The notes: generated by a model from the sequence alone, not told the origin. DNA of 64,000 nt from Pythium myriotylum (GCA_023091665.1 JALJCQ010000027.1:124001-188000), one strand, 5' to 3'. Shown: positions 20,527 through 31,305, counted from the stretch's first letter. Translations and numbers: made by a program.

Positions 20527-20817
20527 TCATTGTTTTTTTGCAATGGTAGGCGTCGTCCCATCTGAGAAGTCTTGGGTTTGCCACTCGTGACGCATAGTCT
20601 GGATCTGTGAAGAGACATCCCGCGAGATGATGGATGCGCCGGTTGCTGCAGACGGTCGATCTAGATTCTCTGTCGGACGAATGTATTTGTCTGGGTCTTC
20701 CTCGGCAGCCATTACTGTATTGCCTTCGTCCAATGCACGCGCAAAGAGACGTGGATGAGTATCGCATGCTAACTAGACCTTGAAAGCGGCGATTGTATTA
20801 GCGGCAGCAGCCATCAT
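20527..20817 (-). pseudogene. Possible decayed secreted-protein gene
   Basis: From ATGATG at 20817 the minus strand reads a short Ala-rich hydrophobic start (MMAAAANTIAAFKV), an in-frame TAG, then a hydrophilic stretch including FARALDEGNT and EEDPDKYIRPTENLD to a stop at 20527. The layout (hydrophobic start plus short polar body) resembles small secreted oomycete proteins, but I recognise no family and the stop breaks it. Confidence 0.25.
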
Positions 20818-21543
20818 TGTCGTTAGCTCAAGATAATGTGTTCACTACACTTGTTGTAGACGATATCACTCGCCACCTCAGCAAGCCAAGTTCTTCACTG
20901 GTTGAAGAATCCGTTGTGACGATATACATATTTTGATGTGAACCCCAGACGCCGCAGCAAAAGCCACACAATCCATATTCACACGGGTATTCTTTGAAAA
21001 ATCTTGTCGCGACCCTTGAACTACATTGCTTTGCTGTGTTGAAATTGAGAACCGGGTCTTTCACCTGCCCGTGGCTGCGATGGCAGTAAGGACTACTACT
21101 TGTGAACCAAAGACGCAGAGGTTTGCAGCATAATACTGCGGTATAGAATCCATCACACCAACCCTCATCCCAGTCATGTGCAAGTCTTGGCGGCGGCCAG
21201 GAACTGCCTCAATGCCTCAAGCTGCTCCTACAGAGACCGGACTTGACACCTCAAGAAATCGAGACCGTCGACAAGCTCGCGTCACTGTTCACACGATGGA
21301 TAATGAATAGACCATTGACGAGTTTACAGCGCAGTGTACGAGAGAGAGAGAGAGAGAGAGGAGGGGGGGGGGGGGGGGGGGGAGAGATGGAGTTGGTGTG
21401 AACATAGATGGAGAGTTGAACACATGCACTTTTAAGACAACTAATGCAAATGAGGAGAAAAATCGATCACCAACTCCAAAAGGCATCCCCAATCACACTC
21501 GCGGCAAGCACTCGTCGCGCCTGGCCAACCGCGTCAGGATCGC
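20818..21543. other. Intergenic with (AG)n-G20 tract
   Basis: No gene seen. A simple repeat at 21341-21382 consists of about ten AG units followed by a run of twenty G. Confidence 0.55.
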
Positions 21544-22044
21544 CTAGCAGTACACCTTGCCCGTGGGCTGGCAGTTGCCGACCGTGAACGTCGTGCCGCC
21601 GCCGCAAGAGCCATCGGCGATGAGCCCGGCGTCCGGCGGATTGAACTGCGTGCGCCAGTAGCGCACCCACATGCCGCTTTCCGACGAGCCTTCGACTGCG
21701 AACGAGTTGCGGCCCTTCATGAGCTCGCGTTGCACTTGGTTGGCAGCCGTCCAGCCGCACTTTTCCGTCGACGTGGCGATCCAGCATGCAACCTGCTGGC
21801 ACTTTTTGCCCTTGCCGAACATGCCAGAGAGCAACGGCGCGACAGTTTGTGCGATGGAGAAGACGGAGAGAGCGGCGTCGGCGGCGAGACCAGGCGAGAG
21901 ACCCGCGAGCACGCGATGGTCGTTGGACAGTTCTCGCTGTTGGGGGTAGTGGGCTTGACGGAGACGGGAGTCGTGGGCACTTGCCAGCGTTGACTGCGAG
22001 GTCGAAGCGAGCACGGCGAACGAGGCGATTGTGATGAGCTTCAT
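21544..22044 (-). CDS. Secreted six-cysteine protein, paralogue B
   Basis: The 166-residue product begins MKLITIASFAVLASTSQSTLA (signal peptide); I chose the ATG at 22044 because it opens this peptide. An Ala-rich amphipathic segment (about 52-78) precedes the conserved core: KCQQVACWIAT, GMWVRYWRTQFNP, then FTVGNCQPTGKVYC. Cys lie at 82, 87, 96, 147, 158 and 166, i.e. C-x4-C-x8-C-x50-C-x10-C-x7-C, the same spacing as paralogue C (22938-23570), which is transcribed divergently 893 bases away. Three disulfides are likely. The family is unknown to me; the protein is probably secreted. Confidence 0.8.
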   Translation of the reverse strand: MKLITIASFAVLASTSQSTLASAHDSRLRQAHYPQQRELSNDHRVLAGLSPGLAADAALSVFSIAQTVAPLLSGMFGKGKKCQQVACWIATSTEKCGWTAANQVQRELMKGRNSFAVEGSSESGMWVRYWRTQFNPPDAGLIADGSCGGGTTFTVGNCQPTGKVYC

Positions 22045-22937
22045 GACTGAGAAAATAGTTTGGTGGGGTCGTTGGAGGAGCTTGAGGCCTTGGTGGAGAT
22101 AGGAGAAATGACAAGTGACCAGTCTAAAATGCGGAGAAGCACGAGCTGAGCCTCGCATCCAGAGGATCGCCTCTATGGGTACGAGCGCAGATCGCTGACA
22201 TGTCCGATCGTCGAAGATCGCCGCGCACAAGGGGAGTCACCCTGCATTCGTGGCTGGACGGGTCCGCCACGAGCTCGCAGATGAGGATTACGAAAGAACA
22301 CGGCGAGTCTAGTCGAACTGGATAACGCGTCAACGCACCACGCAATCGCAGCTTGGCTAGTCATCCACACGCGTAAAGCTCACCCAACCATCTGTGACGG
22401 TCCCCTTCAACCTTGGACTTGACGTGCTTCTGGGTCCGACGTCTGTCCACTCGGTCGAGACGTATGTCAAACGATACGAAGCTCCTGATTCGTCAAATCA
22501 CCTTTCACACCAACCAGGTATTGGCTACAACTGAACGTCAGCCAATATCTTCTCGTGTCACCCACCAAATTTGTCCATCTGCTGGTCGAGCAAACGTCGC
22601 TTCAAGTTGGCCCACTTGACCTCAGCAGAGATATGCGAGTTACCCACGTTGAGGTCCACACATCCAGCGAGCATCCACAAAGACCTTTCTTCGAGCTTCA
22701 CATGACCACAACTGTCTTTCTCGGAGCCACGTTGTAGAAAGAGTGTGTGAGCTGGAGACTTCCGTGGTATCCCACAGGGAATGAAGCTCTCCTCTCCCTG
22801 GTAAGCCTTCTGGATCGAGAGGGGTCTTGCACCTCGTTGTGCGACGCCAATCGAATCTCACAACCGAATCCGCCTCCAAGCTCTCAAGCGAACAATCACA
22901 CAAGTCATTTCCCTCTCTTTGAAATACCAACCACACC
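22045..22937. other. Shared intergenic between divergent six-cysteine genes
   Basis: No gene seen. It would contain both promoters. I saw no clear repeat. Confidence 0.4.
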
Positions 22938-23570
22938 ATGAAGCTTCTCGCCTCGCTCGCCTGTCTCGCCACGCTCATTGCTGGATCCACCGCATCGCGG
23001 CTTCAAGATGCGACCATGTACTTCCGACCCGAACCAGTCGAAGACCGTGGCGCCCCTGACACGGATGCCGACCAAGATCTCGTGGGCACCGACGCTGAAC
23101 CTGTTTTTGCCAACTTTGAAGGCTACAGCACAGATAAAGACGACGCCATCACTGCTAACACAACGAAAACAACGAGTGGCCTCACTTTCCGCGACCTCGA
23201 CCGAGACCAAGAGGACAGACAGCTACTCGTGGCCGAGACTGTGCTGGCGTTTCAGATTGCTGCAGCCGCCGCGCCGATCGTAGCCGAGCTCATCAAGAGC
23301 TCCAAGAAAGAATGTCAGCAGCTTGCGTGCTGGATCGCAACCGACTCGCGCACGTGTGCGATCAGCGTGGCCGAGCGCGTGCAGAGCGAGATCACCAAGG
23401 GCCGTGACCGGTACCTCTTCGGCACGTTTGCGCCCGGGGGAGTCTGGGTGCGCTACTGGCGCACTCAGTTTGAGCCTGTTGACCGCGGCGACATTGGCAC
23501 TGGCACGTGCACCAACGGCATCGCCTTCACGGTGACCAACTGTCAATCGACGGGTCGCGTGCACTGTTGA
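22938..23570 (+). CDS. Secreted six-cysteine protein, paralogue C
   Basis: The 210-residue product begins MKLLASLACLATLIAGSTAS (signal peptide). An acidic spacer of about 75 residues is followed by RQLLVAETVLAFQIAAAAAPIVAELI (amphipathic or pro-segment) and the core ECQQLACWIAT, VWVRYWRTQFEP and FTVTNCQSTGRVHC. Cys at 126, 131, 140, 191, 202 and 210 have exactly the spacing of paralogue B. The longer acidic N-terminal region distinguishes it. Extracellular, function unknown; a defence, adhesion or effector role is only a guess. Confidence 0.82.
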   Translation: MKLLASLACLATLIAGSTASRLQDATMYFRPEPVEDRGAPDTDADQDLVGTDAEPVFANFEGYSTDKDDAITANTTKTTSGLTFRDLDRDQEDRQLLVAETVLAFQIAAAAAPIVAELIKSSKKECQQLACWIATDSRTCAISVAERVQSEITKGRDRYLFGTFAPGGVWVRYWRTQFEPVDRGDIGTGTCTNGIAFTVTNCQSTGRVHC

Positions 23571-24021
23571 GAGGACGATCGCAGAGAGTATCCGACCGTT
23601 ACTGGAGATACTGGAGACTCTTGCCGTGGATGCGTTGATCGCGGTCGGCGTCCTCCAGCCGTGAATCCTGCGCCTTCAAAGAGCGTTTGCGTTTGGATCG
23701 TTACATATACTGCCGTTTATGTGAAGGTTAAGTTGATTTCCCTTGATTTGTTCGTGGCTCAGCTTGTACAACGACTCGACTCCTTCGATAATTAAATTGG
23801 GATTACAGTGAGCCGTCCAGTGACCCACCCATGTACTTACTGATAGTGTTGTGTCATTGGCATGACTTCCATGCTTTTCCGCTGTAATACCCACGATGTT
23901 TCCAGGACTTACACTATTCGTAAACCTGAGAAGCGCCGTTGTCAGCGACACGGGAAGAACGTAGCTTTCCTTTCAAATAGATCGTACGGATCAGCAAGAA
24001 ATGCTATTGACCAATTGCACT
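23571..24021. other. Intergenic, no gene seen
   Basis: It lies between convergent paralogue C and the DUF2306 pseudogene; no recognisable feature. Confidence 0.4.
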
Positions 24022-24470
24022 CTACTTCGTGGCTGGCTTTGGCGCGCCAAACACCACATTGTACATGCGACGCCCCGGCGTAAAGAGCGCCGAAGCACCC
24101 GCCCCGACGGTCGAGAGGAGCGCCCCTCCCATCAGAAGCTTGTGGGCCACGACGTTCTTGCGGTTGACCTGGTACACACCAGCAGCAATGGATGAAGTCG
24201 TGGCTGCCGATATAGCATGGTTCTCCCCGTCAGGTCACGCATTTTGAACGATGTGATGCATGCCGTGAGCATGGAACTTGCCCAGAGACCACCCATAAGT
24301 TTGTGAGACGGAGTGTCTTTGCGCGAGAGGAGAATCGCGACGCCGAGTACGAGAGCACCGGAGGCTGCAGCCGTGTGGGCGACTGTGAGCGAGTCCCACG
24401 GGAGCAGTCGGCGCCCGTTTGGAGCGGGCTTGATGGTGGCCTTGTCGGTGGCTGGCTGTTGCGAAGGCAT
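24022..24470 (-). pseudogene. DUF2306-type membrane protein pseudogene
   Basis: From the ATG at 24470 (MPSQQPATDK) the frame matches the intact gene at 38752-39243: LPWDSLTVAHTAAASGALVLG, RKDTPSHKLMGGLWASSMLT, then MRDLTG. A frameshift follows at about 24220-24232. In the next frame the homology resumes (AAGVYQVNRKNVVAHKLLM, ALFTPGRRMYNVVFG) and ends at TAG 24022-24024. One indel therefore breaks an otherwise well-kept copy. The family has about four membrane helices and no known function. Confidence 0.75.
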
Positions 24471-25178
24471 GGCAAGTTGGGTTATGAGGATGACGGATCT
24501 ACTCGTCGGCCTTGGTGGGCATGCATCCGGGTGGCACCAGCATGGGTTGCAAAGTTTTCGCTGTATATATCCGAGTGAACCCTGGCGAGGAATGCAGAAA
24601 GAGGACAGATACCTCGTGCGAAATAGTTCCAGACCGCCACCACTCCCTCCACTCAAAATTGCTGCCGTGGGCTGACTGTATGCGACATGGCTTTCCGTGA
24701 TCTGCACCCGAAGATAGATGTTGTACCGGTACCATTACATACCGTGTATACCCCACTATATGGGAATGGGATCCCGGTGGTTGCCCGCAACAGGCACGTT
24801 CGCGGAAGCGAAGGCATCGTCAGCGCCAAGCAGTCGTTCACGACCTTCATTTGAGGCCGTTCTCAGAGATTGCGGTCCTTGGCTTCAAACGGATGAGGAT
24901 GTCCACGATATGTTGTAATCCGAGATATGTATACCGACTTTGTGCCAATATGGTTCGTTACGATGAATATTTTATCCAATCCAGATCTGTTATGGTACAT
25001 ATAAGAACATATACAACCAATTAAATTGGCGTTGACATTTCTGAGGGGAACGGAAGTGGATACAGCACCAAACTGGAGCAATCCGGAAGACGCGCCCAGT
25101 GGGTTCGGCACTCGTCTGTGTACTTTGTTTACGTCCATCATGACTAGAATGTCGGTGGTTCACAGTTCGAGTGTTTAC
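24471..25178. other. Intergenic with promoter-like block shared with 38637-38697
   Basis: Positions 25117-25178 resemble 38637-38697, which lies just upstream of the intact DUF2306 gene (TACTTTGTTTAC, GAATGTCGGTGG, GAGTGTTT in the same order and spacing). The block ends exactly at the insertion point of copia-2. Confidence 0.5.
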
Positions 25179-25296
25179 TGTAAGACAGGCAGAGGACTGG
25201 AGAGGTGAGGAACTTGAGCACACGATGGGAAATGTGAAAGTGAACGTTTATTGAAAACGCTCCAAGACATGCAGAGCTACCAACAGCTTCCTAGGG

Positions 25297-25331
<35 letters not shown>

Positions 25332-25496
25332 CTCTACTGGCTTCGGCATCGAACCTTCGAGAACGGGCTCAACTAGACCATGTTGCAGTTGCTGTTGCAG
25401 TTCTGAGCCGGGGCATCTGATTCAATATTGAGCCGGGCACTGAGCCAGGACACCATGGAGCCAGTGAACCGGCCTGTCCTTGCACCAGGTCTTACA
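25179..25496 (-). repeat. copia-2 3' LTR
   Basis: It is 318 bp, TGTAAGAC...GTCTTACA, with an internal (TC)n run near 25300-25328. Confidence 0.93.
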
Positions 25497-25503
25497 CTCC
25501 CCC

Positions 25504-26244
25504 TCACTGCGACACAGGTGAGTCATCGACAATTCCAGCAGAACGAACGAGCTTCGCGAACTGCGGAGTCGGAAGCGCCTTGGTCATGAAGTCCGCTTGC
25601 TGCTCGGCGGACGGGACGTACTCGAGACGAAGTACGCCATCGTTGACTGCATCTCGAATGAAGTGGTAGCGTAGATCAATGTGCTTAGCACGGGACTGGT
25701 ACCCAACACGTTGGGCCATGGCAATCGCGGCCTTGTTGTCCATCTTGATGGTCGTGGCCGGCAAGTTACGGAAGCCGAGCTCTTCGAGAAGGTGACGCAA
25801 CCAAAGCGTCTCTTGCGCAGCGAGCGACAGTGCCATGTATTCCGACTCGGCTGACGACAGCGCGACGGTGCGCTGGCGCTTCGACTTGTAGACGACCGGA
25901 GCACCGGCCATGAGGACCAACACTCCTGATGTAGAGCGGCGGGTCGTTGCGTCCCCACCCCAATTGGCATCGACGAACACCGTAGGAACAAAGACTGCAA
26001 GATCGCCACGCTGGTAGCAGATACCAACCTTCGACGTTCCTTTCAGGTAACGGAGCACACAAACTGCGGCCTTCATGTGGGCTTGCGTCGGCATCTCAAG
26101 ATACTGCGAGAGCTCACAGATCGACACACAAATGTCGGGGCGCGTGCCGCTGGCAATGTAGAGCAACGAGCCAATCAGCTCACGGAACCGCTTGCTTTCT
26201 ACTCTTTCGCCGTCATTAAACTCGTGGAGTCTTTGACCGTACAC
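25504..26244 (-). pseudogene. copia-2 pol, C-terminal RT and RNase H part
   Basis: This frame is the same as the upstream pol frame but separated from it by an in-frame TAG at 26272-26274. It carries the end of RT (RELIGSLLYIASGTRPDI, YLKGTSKVGICY) and copia RNase H (VFVDANWGGD, KSKRQRTVALSSAESEY, DNKAAIAMA, RAKHIDLRYHF). Without readthrough it would not be made, so the element lacks RNase H. It ends 8 bases before the 3' LTR boundary. Confidence 0.85.
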
Positions 26245-26271
26245 ATTGGGATTTTTCGACGCGTATGCCGT

Positions 26272-29200
26272 CTATTGACCAAACTTTTGAACAAGTCGTG
26301 CAATGAACTGAGACTGGCAAAGATGAAGCGTACCAGCTTCACGATCGTAGTCCATCTCGATCCCGAGCACATAGCGAGCATCACTGAGGTCCTTGAGCGT
26401 GAAATGTTTTGCGAGATCGCTCTTGATGCTCTCGGCCTCGATGCTGCTTGGGCAGCCAATCAGCAAATCGTCGACATACAGCACTAAATACACTGTGTGA
26501 TCGTCTGTGCGACGCACAAAGACGCACGGATCGGACAGGCACGCAACAAATCCCATCGACTTAAGCGCATTCACGATCGTCTTGTGCCACACTGCGGCGG
26601 CTTGCTTCAGCCCGTAGATACTGCGACGGAGCTTGCAGATCATGTCGTCCGGGAGGTGTATCCCCTCCGGCGGGCGCATGAAGACATCTTCATCGAGCGG
26701 TCCATTCAAGAACGCGGTCTCAACGTCAAGTTGGCGGATCACATAGTCGCGTTGGCAGCACAGAGCGAGAAAGGCACGGACTGAGTTTAAACTCGAGACC
26801 GGTGCGTATGTCTCCCAGTAGTCGACACCGTATACTTGTCGAAACCCTTGAGCAACAAGCCGAGCTTTGTAACGAACAATATTACCATCGCCATCGCGTT
26901 TCACGTCAAACACCCACTTGGTACCAACCAATCGTACACCGTCGGGACGACGGACCGCTTCCCAAGTATGGTTGCGGAAATGCGAGCGTATCTCACCGTG
27001 CACGGCTTCTTTCCATTCATCGGCTTGAGGTGATGCCATCGCTTCACGATACGTCGTAGGAATCTCCATCACAGCGAGAGCGATCTCGTATCCATCGGTC
27101 AAGCGCAAACGCTTCGGATCCGGCTCGTCGTCATCCGAATAGCTCGTGGTTGCGGCGGCGGAGGTCTGCGCCTGGCCCGACCATTGAACAAGACGATCTT
27201 CACCCGGCGGCGGAGGCGGCAACGCAAGAGGCGCTTGAGTTGGACGTGCGACCGTAGCCATCTGCGGTCGGATCGCAGAGAATTGACCACCAAATACCAT
27301 GGCATTCTCTCCCCCTTGGGCAATACGGGGAGGATCACGACGCATAATCGGTCGCAAATTTTCGAGAGCAGGAAGAACTTGAGGAGCTGGGCGCGGCAGC
27401 GCGGGGGCACCGCGAGCTGCACCCATTGGCTGCATACTCGTGTTGGGCACCGACTGACTGGTATTCCGCGCAGCAATATCAGTCATTGGTGCAGCCGTCG
27501 CAGGCGGGCTCGGCGGTAGAGGAACTTCCATAGGTTGGTCCAAGTTGTCCATATCTTCCACCTCCATCTCGGCATTGGTCTCGGCTGGCGCAGATGCAGC
27601 GACTACGTCGTCGTCATCGTGTACAGTCCATTGGAGCTGTACAGGTTCAATCGATGACGCCGGGATGAGTCCAGACCGTGGGCGTTCATCAAGAGCAATC
27701 GTGCGCGTCACCACAATGCGGCCGGTCTCCAAATCCCAAACACGGTATCCTTTGGAACCATCGGCATAACCGAGAGAGATACAGCGGTGCGCTTTCGCGT
27801 CGAATTTCTTGCGCTTCGACTCATCAACGTAAACGAACCCGGGCGATCCAAAGACGCGCATGTGCTCGACGTCAGGCTTGCGACCCCACATGACCTCAAA
27901 TGGTGTCGTATCATCTCGCGCAGTGTTTGGGAGACGGTTGAGACAGTAGGCGGCGGTCATAATCGCCTCACCCCAGAAGTCCTCGTCGACGGCTTGGTAG
28001 TGGAGGGACGCACGAGCGGACTCAGCGAGCGACCGATTTGCCCGCTCGACGAGTCCATTTTGCTGTGGCGAGTAGGGGGCACTTGTCTGGTGCAGGATGC
28101 CGTTAGTCGAGCAAAATGTATCGAACTTCTTGCTACAGAACTCACCACCGTTGTCCGTCCGGAAGATCTTGATCCGACGACCCAAGTGAGCTTCCATAAA
28201 CGCCCTGTACTCGTTGAACTTCGTGAACGTCTCGCTCTTGACCTTCAACAGATACACTGTAGTATAGCGAGACCAGTCATCGACGAGCACGAGCACGGAC
28301 CGAGCACCACCTTTGGACTTCACGCGCATGGGGCCCATCAGATCACCGTGAATCAGATCCAATAGTCCAGAGGACTTTACCGTACTGCCCGTGCGCGCAT
28401 ACTTGGCGACACTCATCTTCCCGTACATGCAGCCATCACATGGCCCGTCCGAGCTCGACGGCGGGAGTGGCGGCACACCGACCACGACACGGTTCATCGC
28501 GGCGACTCGATCAAAGGCCACATGGCCCAACCGAGCATGCCACACCGCAAGATCGGCGAGACCGGCATCCGCTGCGTTCGCTTCCTCGGCGACTGGGTGC
28601 GCCACAGTCGCAACGTTGAGCACATAGAGCTTCCCGACCCGGCGACCGCTCGCGATCACGCGACCGTTGTGCAAAATCGTGCACGTCCCTTCACTAAAGT
28701 GCACGTCGGCGCCTTTTGCCGTCAGCGCCGAGATCGAGAGCAAACGTCGGTCCAAGCCTGGGATGTACAGCACGTCGGTCACCACCACCGACTGCTCATT
28801 CTCGAGCATGAGCCGAACCGACCCAGTTCCACACACTGGGAGACGCTGACCGCTGGCGACCAGCACATTCAACCCACCAGGGATTGGACGAAACTCGTCA
28901 AAGTCTTCACGTCGAAAGGTCATGTGCGAACTGGCGCCACTGTCAAGCAGCCACATCCGCATCGGATCGATATCATTCGACACCGAAAAGACAAAAGGTT
29001 CCGACTCGTAGAGATCCATGTTGCCGCGCGCCTCAATGATCTTGACAATGGCATCATACTCAGCCGTAAGGCTACCGAGCAAGATGACCAAGCTCTCGTC
29101 ATCCTTGATCTCGTCGCCGACCGCCGACAGACGGAGACACAAGTCATCAAACTTGAGCAGGTGGTCCATGATGTTGTCGCCGGGGACCATCACAAACTCA

Positions 29201-29355
29201 TGCAGTTGCTTGCGGAGCGACACGCGGTTGTGGAGACTACGCCTTACATGGAACTCGCGCAGAATGATCCACGCCTCGGCGGCGCTTCTCGCGTTCCGGA
29301 TCATCGACTGGTACACTGGTCCGAGCAGACTGACGATGATGGCCAGCGCCTTCAA
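26272..29355 (-). pseudogene. copia-2 gag-pol polyprotein (main frame)
   Basis: The frame is open for 1027 codons. It contains the Gag rest (RKQLHEFVMVPGDNI), an aspartic protease (LLDSGASSHMTF), GAG-pre-integrase (WHARLGHV, CDGCMYGK), integrase core (LIHGDLMGPM, FRTDNGGEF, NGLVERANR: intact D-D-E) and RT (KWVFDVKRD, KARLVAQGFRQ, LYVDDLL). The CCHC zinc knuckle and about 85 residues before the protease, present in copia-3, are missing. The true Gag start is the ATG at 29500 (MSTNANEILADENY), one frame away; a single-base shift lies at about 29360-29400. The main frame ends at TAG 26272. Confidence 0.88.
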
Positions 29356-29525
29356 ATCGTCCGACTTCCACTGCCATCGCGTTCTCGGGCTTCATCTCGA
29401 GGTGGCCGTGCAGACCCTTCTTGGCGAGCTTCATGCGAGCACCAAACTCCCAAAGGAAGTAGTTCTCGTCGGCGAGGATCTCGTTGGCGTTGGTCGACAT
29501 GGCGTTAGGGCTCGGGCTCATTACC

Positions 29526-29643
29526 TGTAAGACAGGCAGAGGACTGGAGAGGTGAGGAACTTGAGCACACGACGGGAAATGTGAAAGTGAACGTTTATTG
29601 AAAACGCTCCAAGACATGCAGAGCTACCAACAGCTTCCTAGGG

Positions 29644-29680
<37 letters not shown>

Positions 29681-29845
29681 CTCTACTGGCTTCGGCATCG
29701 AACCTTCGAGAACGGGCTCAACTAGACCATGTTGCAGTTGCTGTTGCAGTTCTGAGCCGGGGCATCTGATTCAATATTGAGCCGGGCACTGAGCCAGGAC
29801 ACCATGGAGCCAGTGAACCGGCCTGTCCTTGCACCAGGTCTTACA
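29526..29845 (-). repeat. copia-2 5' LTR
   Basis: It is 320 bp and nearly identical to 25179-25496. Its (TC)n run (about 29647-29678) is a few bases longer than in the partner. Confidence 0.93.
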
Positions 29846-29850
29846 TTTAC

Positions 29851-30225
29851 TACCAACGACATGTGTTCCCCACTCGCGAAAACGCTTCGTTCATAAATGT
29901 GTGAGCCTGACGACTTGTACGGCATTGGTGTGCGTTGGATAGAATTTTCAGTTGTTGGATTGTTTACAGTAGGCTCACAACATCCTATCCAAGGGTATGT
30001 TCTATGGTTTGCCATAAAAACACTTGTGATTGCATTTTGGGTGAGTGCTGCGCACCCTCACGTGATGAGCCTGCCTGTGGAAATAACTCACGAAATGACG
30101 GCGAGCATGGTTCCATCGCCACTCGTGCTAAAGTCCGCATTAGTCTCATAGACACCAAGACCTCTCGGATTTAAAGGAAATATTCTAGCATTACTAGTAA
30201 CACGTAGCCCTGGTGCTCTAGCGGT
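29851..30225. other. Flank of copia-2, no gene seen
   Basis: No recognisable gene or repeat. Confidence 0.35.
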
Positions 30226-30687
30226 TGCTAACCGCCCGACGACACCAGCGCCCCCATGACCGCGAGCGCGCTCGAGTCGTGAATGGTCGAGGCCTTGAGC
30301 ATCGATGCGGACGCGGCCTCGTGAAGAGGTTCGAGTCGAGCGAGACGCCGTGCAGTTGCGGTGGCCGTTCCTATTGCCCATGAGTCCGAAGACATCGCTG
30401 GCGGTGTCAGGAGTAGCCGTACCAGCACCAGCATCCGCCTCGATGTAGGGCGAGAGCTGGAGCGCAACGTTGGGTAGCGAGTATTCCCCCCAGCAGTTGA
30501 AGTTAATGCCGACATAGGTGGCGTGGTCGAGGTTGGCGAAGACGCTGTGCGAGGGCGGCGACGCGAGGTGCTCGATAGAGAGCCACTGGAGAGAGGCTGA
30601 GCCGCGCGCAGCCTGCAGCTTGGCGTCGACGATGAAGAAGCACGCGAATGGAGGAGCACAACACCGAGCCCCTGCTATTAGGTACAT
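30226..30687 (-). pseudogene. Unidentified, probably broken coding region
   Basis: The minus-strand frame opening near 30687 reads convincing protein (FIVDAKLQAARGSASLQWL, ATYVGINFNCWGEYS, NVALQLSPYIEAD), then loses quality after FGLMGN. A second frame then reads plausible helices (ARRLARLEPLHEAASAS, ALAVMGALVSSGG) and stops at 30228. I infer one frameshift in an old gene or gene fragment. I do not recognise the family; it could also be an exon pair. Confidence 0.3.
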
Positions 30688-31095
30688 TTAATGCGCTCAA
30701 TGGACTTCACCTTCATCAACAGCAGCGGCAGCACCGAAAGCGACGGCGATGCGGAAGAATCCTTTTCAGATCATTTCGAGATCAGAACCCAACTGTAAAT
30801 CAGACCCAAAGTCCCTCTCTGATCGTTCATAGATCCAGTCACCCAAACAACTGGTCTCACTTTGATCTCGTTCTGACAGTTCAGTTCGAAAACAGTCATT
30901 TGCCTCTTCAATGTGAAATTACAGGCAACCTGAAAGGTAGCACACTCGATCGGCTTCAATATCCTCTCCGCAGGTCAGAAGCAACTGCGTCGACCTCTAA
31001 TCCGCGTTACTATCGGGGGATGCGCCCATAGCGACGCTCAACAACACGTCGTTACAGTCGCTTCTGGTCAGCGGGGAAGAATTGAAGACGATCGA
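30688..31095. other. Intergenic up to the duplication breakpoint
   Basis: No gene recognised. Similarity to the thioesterase last exon begins at about 31096, marking one end of the inverted duplication. Confidence 0.4.
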
Positions 31096-31305
31096 GTTGC
31101 AAAGCTGTCGAGTCTCACAAGCCCTCGCCAACCTAAAGCAGTGGATATCCACGTCACGGCTGAGGAATCCGATCAGGAAAGTATGCGTGCGATTGTCAAG
31201 GCCCAGCGCCGTCAGGAATTTGACCAAGAAGAGGCCGAGACACTAGATATACCACCTGTTCCTCTGTCAATTACGAAGGAATTCGTGCCTTTGAGCTTTC
31301 AGTGA
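31096..31305 (+). pseudogene. Thioesterase last-exon fragment
   Basis: It reads VAKLSSLTSPRQPKAVDIHV and ends in ITKEFVPLSFQ plus TGA, matching the last 69 codons of the thioesterase at 17812-19216. Substitutions include Q to H, L to V, E to Q and AASLDMPL to AETLDIPP. It has no upstream exons or start, so it is a duplication by-product. Confidence 0.85.

Larger units (their letters stand above)
25179..29845 (-). mobile_element. Ty1/copia LTR retrotransposon (copia-2), recent but defective
   Basis: LTRs at 25179-25496 and 29526-29845 have perfect TGTAAGAC...GTCTTACA ends and differ only in TC-repeat length and about one base. The target duplication is a perfect TTTAC (25174-25178 and 29846-29850). 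A purine tract (minus strand, 25497-25505) borders the 3' LTR. Next to the 5' LTR the minus strand reads GGTAATGAGCCC, the presumed primer site. The coding region has lost the Gag zinc knuckle, has a frameshift in gag and an in-frame TAG before RNase H. Confidence 0.95.

Noticed and set aside
20174..20767. 197-codon minus-strand ORF as a gene
   Set aside because: Composition rich in Arg/Ser/His with no domain or start context; it overlaps a more protein-like frame at 20527-20817.
22938..23240. RxLR-type effector motif in six-cysteine paralogue C
   Set aside because: RQLL and RDLD occur, but no RxLR-dEER in the right place; calling it an RxLR effector is not supported.
25300..25328. Independent microsatellite locus
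   Set aside because: The (TC)n run is part of the copia-2 LTR and recurs at 29647-29678.
27660..27720. tRNA-like GGTTC box signals
   Set aside because: Isolated T-loop-like words occur in retroelements, but no paired arms of a tRNA could be built there or elsewhere in the window.
28522..29508. 328-codon plus-strand ORF opposite copia-2
   Set aside because: Complement of Gag-Pol; no domain features.
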